From Apiospora phragmitis (taxonomy: Eukaryota; Ascomycota; Sordariomycetes; Amphisphaeriales; Apiosporaceae), in assembly GCA_038363925.1 (NCBI GenBank), contig JAQQWL010000006.1, positions 3,514,501 to 3,578,500 on the forward strand: a DNA stretch of 64,000 nt, in the 5' to 3' direction. Positions 59,055 through 64,000 of this stretch are shown here, one piece after another; the first letter of the stretch is position 1, and each line of letters starts with the position of its first letter. Made by a program: the position numbers and the translations under genes. The notes below the pieces were generated by a model. The model was not told where the DNA came from. It saw nothing but the letters and a program-made list of their open reading frames with translations, and searched no databases.

Positions 59055-61580
59055 CTAATCTTGACCATATATCACATCCTTAGTCCGGCTCTCTGGCAAC
59101 ACGACCAACGACCCCATCTTATTCCCCTTCTCGATCACGCCCTCCAAAGTAGTATTCCGCGGCGCCCAGACCTTGAACCGGGCGCTCCAGCGGTCCGGCC
59201 ACGCGGCCAGGAGCCGGATATCGTCGCCGACGAAGGTCTGGACGAGCTGCTCGTGCAGGCCGAGGGCGGCGGCGCCGTAGTGGTTGAAGTCGGGGGTCCA
59301 GTCGAAGTTGGGCCCCTTGAAGGCCGGGAACTTGCAGACGTCGCTGTCGTGGAACCGGTCCTCGGTCATGGCCGTCGCGTTGGCCGTGAGTCCCAGGCGC
59401 GCCAGCCAGATGACGTCCTGGTTCCACCCTTTGTTGCCGTGGCCCGCCTGCGTCTCCGTGTCGTACCGGTACGTGTTGACGGCGTGCATCAGATCCGGCC
59501 GGCCCAGGCCGTACTCGCCCCATGGGAACACCGGGTACAGCTGCGGCGTCTCGCTGTTCTGGATGCGCGTGTAGGCCAGGGCGGGCGCGATGCAGGTGTG
59601 GCCCTGCTGCTCGCGGAGGGGCGTCGGCGGCACCGTCGCCAGGTACCGCAGGTAGTGAGTCCGGTTCTCGATCTTGTACTGGTCGACGGCCAGGAGGTCT
59701 GTGATGAGCTTGCGCAGGCCTGATGTTGTCGATGATGGGTTGTATGACTCCTTGTATGTTTCGGCTGCCGATGCCGGGTAGAGGATCAGCGTCTCGTTGC
59801 CGTAGTACCCATCCAGCTGCCAAGGAGAGCGCTTGTTGGCTTCTTTGCGATAGTATTTGTCGAACCAAGCCAGCTGATACTCAATGAACTCCAAGTACGG
59901 GGTAACGTCCAAGCCTGTGTACATGTTTGCTTGTAAAATCATGTCGGCAAACTCGCTATATTGGTGTTAGTGAAGTGTTACACAGTAGTATGACTGATAC
60001 TGCGGATTTTGATCCTTACTTGGCTGTTTCTTGAAGGTTGCTGAGCCACACGTTCCAGAGATCTCCGTCGGGGAAGAACGAAGGTCTCAGGAATGGGGTT
60101 CTCGTCATCATACCACTGAGCATGGTACTCAAAGACGTTGGAGAGCCCAGTGTTGTCGCCCTGCTCAAGAAAGTAGGCAGCATCGATGTCGTGGTAGTGC
60201 TGGCCCCTGATCAGAGCGTTGGGAGTGATCCGCTTGTAGAAGTCGAACTGGGCCTTCATCACATCAAAGTCGCCAGTCCGAAGGAGCGGCCAGTATAGCA
60301 ATCTCTGATTCTGTGCCGTGAATGTCCCCGCCCCATCGTCGGTGGTCAGGGGTCCAGGCACGCGATGGGTTCACCAGGTACGGGTCGAATGTGAACAGGC
60401 CGCCGTTGAACTTCGTGGGCCACTCTCCAAAGGCGTTGCATCCCATCATGTACCGCCACAGCTGGTAGTTCTTGCCGACTTGAAAGCCTGGGTCCTCAGG
60501 GCCTGCGTCTTCGTTGATGATGATGTAGGAACGATCCCAGTACTCGTGCCACCAAGTCATGGAGTCATCCTGGGAATTGCTCATCGCACTACCGGCTATC
60601 CCTGTCAGCTGGGCCAGCCACTCATCATGAGTCGCTGTCTGATTTTGGTAGAGTGCAATGCCGATGTTGAACGATGTCTTCGGGGCAGGGGCTACCAAGT
60701 TCCAAGCCTTGAAGGTGGTGTTAACATAATGCCCTGATGTGACGTTTCCTGGTTCCAAGTCGGGAGAATGCACCCAGAGTCCAAACTACTTCCTGGTTAG
60801 TGGTCTGAAGCAATACTGGCCCGGAGATATTAAGTTTACCTCGTTGTTACGCATTGGATTGTACAGCTTATCCTTATAATCTTCCAGCTTCTGCTGGGCT
60901 ACCTGGAAGTTCCACAGGTCAAGCTTCTCGTTACGATGGCTCATGAGAACGCCATCTTTGTGGAAGTTGACGGAATCTGCATAAATCGTGCCATTCGGAA
61001 CTTTCGAGGTATACAGACCCCATGAGCCCTGGTTGCGCTCTTCGCCCACCATCTGCCGGTCCTGAAACCGCCAATTCTCATAAGCCAGGCTAACCGAGAG
61101 TGGCTGTGGGCTATCAACCTCAAGATGGATAACAGGGTTAAACACATCGACCCATATCTTGGCGGTGGTGTTATCTTTTCCAGTGTAGGTGACGTGACCA
61201 TCGTTGATGGACAATCTTTGTTCGAAGAGGCCATCCCCAGAAAACGGGTTCGGGTCGAATGTGAGCCTCACACGTCCCAGTTTGAGGAGCGCATTGTTCT
61301 CATCGAAAGTACCACTCTTGGCAACGTAGAACAATATTGTTCCTGCTACAGTGTTAGAACCACAGCCGATAGTTCAAGTTGGCATTTTCGTCTTCTGGCA
61401 CACACCATTTTCCGACCAGGTGTTGAGACCAATGTCACCACCCCCAACGGGCATAGAATCAGCTGAATGATTCAAGCCTGGGCGGTCCCATACGACATCA
61501 TAGGTGGACGGCAACGTAATGGCGATGATGGGTGAGATAAGTAAGAAAAACAGCATAGACAAATTCATTGCCAACGCCAT
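59055..61580 (-). CDS. Secreted DUF5703-type glycoside hydrolase-like protein, frame-disrupted
   Basis: Large exported protein of about 780 residues, of the DUF5703 / six-hairpin glycosidase-like type, related in layout to GH95-like enzymes. Exons are 61580-61406, 61342-60840, 60785-60020 and 59955-59055. A signal peptide is present (LSMLFFLLISPIIAITLP). The N-terminal beta domain reads YDVVWDRPGLNHSADSMPVG, GDIGLNTWSENGTILFYVAK and LLKLGRVRLTFDPNPFSG. The central helical-barrel part holds WWHEYWDRSYIII, YQLWRYMMGCNAFGEWPTKF and NQRLLYWPLLRTGDFDVMKA. The last exon ends in a beta segment (WAPRNTTLEGVIEKG). Many N-glycosylation sequons are seen. There is one lost base in the run at 60326-60329 and one net extra base around 60080-60112. 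The substrate is unknown; a plant or fungal polysaccharide is a guess. Confidence 0.75.
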
Positions 61581-62371
61581 CCTGACTCACGGGACTCCGA
61601 CTGAAGCTTGGGATGCCTACCAGCTTCGGTGTACAGGCAAAGGAAGGAGACTGTCCACCCTATGGCTACCCGTGGTACCCATTGAACCGTAATATACATA
61701 TCGCCCAATGCAGTCCATTGCAACGACCAGCGGGGTATATGGTGCCATGGGCTTGGATCAACAATCATCACAACGGTCAAACCCGGTCCATTGCCCATAT
61801 CGTTGTATGCTAGTCAGACCCCAATCCGGTCATTTCACCGGTACTCCGTCTGGCGGAAAAGGGCACCAAGCACTTCCATAGAGCAGAATAATGATAAGAC
61901 AAGACTCACTATACCCCTTCAAGGCTGCCATGCCAATCAGCCTCCACTATTTCCCCCGCGGGGAAGGTGCAGATAGTCTATACGTATTCCGCCAATCTCC
62001 TCAGTTGACAGACTCCTTCCTTATTTTCGAACCCGTAATCTCGCGTTCTGGTCATGGTTGTATTGATTTAGGGCCGGCCTATGGCGTTTCGAATATACGA
62101 GCCATGTATGACCGTCAAGCTCGTATTATTCAAAACCGTGGTCTACATGATCTCGTAGAAGTAAACACTTTCTATCATGATCTTATAACCCTTCCCGCAG
62201 CCGCCCCATTAGAATCGCGCCAGGAAGAGGCCGTCTAACCGACTCTTTAAACGCCTTATGATGCCTGGTGTCTTTGCCGTTCCAACGTGTTTGCCGTTTT
62301 AACATCAATGTCTTCTATGCCTGTCTTCTTGCCTTCAAAAATAAAACACACAAGACGAGACCTATGCTCGA
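61581..62371. other. Spacer upstream of the glycoside-hydrolase gene
   Basis: A 790-bp spacer: promoter of the minus-strand glycoside-hydrolase gene on its left, 3' UTR of the Smr gene on its right. It holds a near copy of the TACTCCGTA motif at 61842 and a 115-codon plus-strand ORF (61891-62238) without family features. Confidence 0.45.
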
Positions 62372-64000
62372 CTAGCGCTTTCGACCAGTAACGAGAAACT
62401 GCCCCGTGAGGACTTCAACTTTCCAGCCATCGGCCAAGAGTGCCTTACACACGTTGGTCCGAAGTCTGGATTTTCCGTTACTGTTATGTCTCCCTATCCC
62501 AGTGACCACGGTAAACCCGTCCCGGGCTTTTCGGGCTCTATCTTCCCCTAGGCGCTCCCACCATTTCCGTACACACTGCAGAGCAATGCTTACGCCGTCT
62601 TGCACTGTGAGACCATGAAGGTCGATCTTATCGGCCGTACTGTTCTGTTCGACAAGGTAGCCTGCTTCGATGCTAGCTGCGCTGCGTTGAGCGCCCGCTT
62701 GTTCTCGGGCTCGTTCCGAGTAGTAACCGGCGGCCAACCTGAACAACGGATCGCTCCGGCCCTTCCTGAAAGCCGCAGCCGCAGAGCTGTACGAATGATC
62801 ACGCATTGCGGCTAAACTCTGTGAGCTTGCCGTGGCAGACTTCAAGTTGCCCGGGAAACTTCCAGTCAGAGGGGTCGTCTGGCCGGTCGGACTAACGGGC
62901 TTTATTCTCAAGTCGATCACACCGTTGCTCGAAACGAGTTCGCCATCGGCCGCCGAGGACGCAACCGAGTAAGAAATGTCATACTTGAGATACTCGGGTT
63001 TCTCAAAGTAGCTGGCCAGGATCCCGACGATATCCTCAGCGTAACCCCGTGTCGGTGTGAGCTCTATGATGGGAGGGAAATGCTCTGCGGGTATCCATGA
63101 ATACTTCTTCTTGAGTTGATCTTCAAACGCAGACAGCTGTGGCCCAAAGTTGGGCTGAATACCGAGAGCAAGATAGTTATCGATAATTTGAATGACAGAA
63201 GCTCCCATAGATTCGCCACGATGATGATAAATGGCTGAGACATCGGATTCGGGCTGAGTAAACCGTTCAGACAAGTATTCGATATTCTGGGCATGGTGCA
63301 GTTGAGTATCCAAATTGGCCACGTTCAGACTTGCGCCCTCACCCGAAGAGGTCGGCGAGCTGGGGCTCGAGCTTTTCCCTTCCGGAGCTCGAACGCCTCC
63401 CTTCTTTTTCTTGCCCTTCCGCTTGCGCTGGGGAACAGTCTCATCTGGAGTGTAGAAACCATCAACCCCCTTAACACGCTGACCAGTCTGCTCCAGCCAC
63501 TCTATGTTCAGTAAATGGTCGATGGCGAGGCTAGCGTCGCCTTTATTCTTCTTCAGGGCCAACCTCACGTCCACGGGCTTGAGCGAGGTGAACATGGACA
63601 GAAGCTGTTCCTCTTTTTCTGCGTCTTTCAACCCATCGAAAACGCCGACACGAAATGTTTCCGATGCATCAAGGGTAGATGCCTTGGAGGAAGAAGCCGA
63701 AAATAGACTTTGAGCCTGCGAGCTCTCCGTGGTAGTAGTGAGCCCGTCACTGCTCTTGACGTCGCTTCCGGTGACACCGGCCGCAGCCTCATCTGTGTCA
63801 TCCAAGTTGAGTTTGTTGATGTCAACAACCTCATCAGCACCAATGCCACTGGGGTTGAAGCCGGTGGCCTCCTCTGCTTCGACATCGCGTGATATGCTGA
63901 GGAGGATGTCCCGAGCTAGTTGGAACTGCTCTGGGTCGTTAAGATGGAAATCACTACATATTGACAAAATAGTGGACTCATCAAGAAGCGAGCATAATTC
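62372..64000 (-). CDS. CUE/Smr-domain protein (Cue2-like), 5' end outside the window
   Basis: C-terminal ~542 residues of a protein ending in an Smr nuclease-like domain. The frame stays open to the right edge, so the start lies beyond 64000. A CUE-like ubiquitin-binding helical region is visible (EEQLLSMFTSLKPVDVRLAL, KNKGDASLAIDHLLNIEWLE), then a basic linker (QRKRKGKKKKGG) and a helical middle. The Smr domain holds the signature IDLHGLTVQDGVSIAL and the loop VTGIGRHNSNGKSRLRTNV, ending with VEVLTGQFLVTGRKR. In yeast Cue2 this architecture cuts mRNA at collided ribosomes (no-go decay), and that role is a reasonable inference here. No frame break in the part seen. Confidence 0.85.
   Translation of the reverse strand, partial: ELCSLLDESTILSICSDFHLNDPEQFQLARDILLSISRDVEAEEATGFNPSGIGADEVVDINKLNLDDTDEAAAGVTGSDVKSSDGLTTTTESSQAQSLFSASSSKASTLDASETFRVGVFDGLKDAEKEEQLLSMFTSLKPVDVRLALKKNKGDASLAIDHLLNIEWLEQTGQRVKGVDGFYTPDETVPQRKRKGKKKKGGVRAPEGKSSSPSSPTSSGEGASLNVANLDTQLHHAQNIEYLSERFTQPESDVSAIYHHRGESMGASVIQIIDNYLALGIQPNFGPQLSAFEDQLKKKYSWIPAEHFPPIIELTPTRGYAEDIVGILASYFEKPEYLKYDISYSVASSAADGELVSSNGVIDLRIKPVSPTGQTTPLTGSFPGNLKSATASSQSLAAMRDHSYSSAAAAFRKGRSDPLFRLAAGYYSERAREQAGAQRSAASIEAGYLVEQNSTADKIDLHGLTVQDGVSIALQCVRKWWERLGEDRARKARDGFTVVTGIGRHNSNGKSRLRTNVCKALLADGWKVEVLTGQFLVTGRKR

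Noticed and set aside
61891..62238. Plus-strand 115-codon ORF
   Set aside because: No domain, no codon or splice support; lies in a promoter/3' flank spacer.
1..64000. Repeat-induced point mutation as cause of the broken genes
   Set aside because: The breaks are mainly one-base indels, not C-to-T changes, and the affected genes are not repeated here.
1..64000. CRISPR arrays, prophage or viral genes, rRNA genes, transposon terminal repeats
   Set aside because: None seen on either strand; eukaryotic gene structure throughout.

Overview
The window is nuclear DNA from a filamentous ascomycete (Pezizomycotina). I think a Sordariomycete is most likely, but I cannot name the species. The evidence is short spliceosomal introns (about 50-140 bp) with GTAAGT/GTATGT donors and CTAAC/CTGAC-like branch sites, long gene-poor spacers, fungal-type housekeeping proteins, and a nuclear tRNA-His with an anticodon-loop intron. 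There are about 21 protein genes and one tRNA gene, and no sign of a virus, plasmid, CRISPR array or intact transposon.

Layout. 0.5-8.6 kb: a TRAPPC11-like trafficking subunit (-), head to head with an Rxt2 subunit of the Rpd3L histone deacetylase complex (+), then a phospholipid N-methyltransferase (+). 9.9-12 kb: an NRAMP metal transporter (+). 14.4-15.7 kb: a secreted tyrosinase (-), set between gene-poor spacers of 2.4 and 4.1 kb. 19.8-30.1 kb: chaperonin CCT5 (+), an AZUL/HECT ubiquitin ligase (-) and a REI1-type 60S maturation factor (+). 31-36.3 kb: an exported degradation group made of a PL20 glucuronan-lyase-like protein (+), a decayed old-yellow-enzyme gene (+) and a type-B carboxylesterase (-). 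37.2-42 kb: PEX11 (-), mitochondrial ribosomal protein uS7m (+) and NMN adenylyltransferase (-). 44.3 kb: tRNA-His(GTG).

44.9-53.2 kb holds the most interesting region. It contains a small protein that I assign to the fungal gasdermin-like (HET-Q1/RCD-1) family. Upstream on the same strand is a protein with a DUF7580-like pseudokinase domain joined to a subtilisin-like protease whose catalytic triad is complete. Divergent from the protease, across a 350-bp spacer, is an NLR-like protein with a helical N-terminus, C2H2-type clusters, NB-ARC and TPR repeats. The gene content and order suggest a regulated cell-death or allorecognition module in which the protease would activate the pore former and the NLR would act as sensor. 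Family membership of the small protein and the functional link are inferences.

54.7-64 kb: an unrecognised coiled-coil protein (+), a PNPOx-like/ferredoxin-reductase-like fusion (-), a DUF5703-type glycoside hydrolase (-) and a CUE/Smr-domain protein (-) that runs off the right edge.

About half of the protein genes, including ones expected to be important such as the TRAPPC11 and HECT genes, are broken by single-base indels. Most are one-base losses in short homopolymers, while the other genes are clean. This looks more like consensus error in the assembly than mass pseudogenisation. The old-yellow-enzyme and NLR genes also carry in-frame stops and may be truly damaged. The coordinates given span whole genes; exon limits are given in the evidence text.
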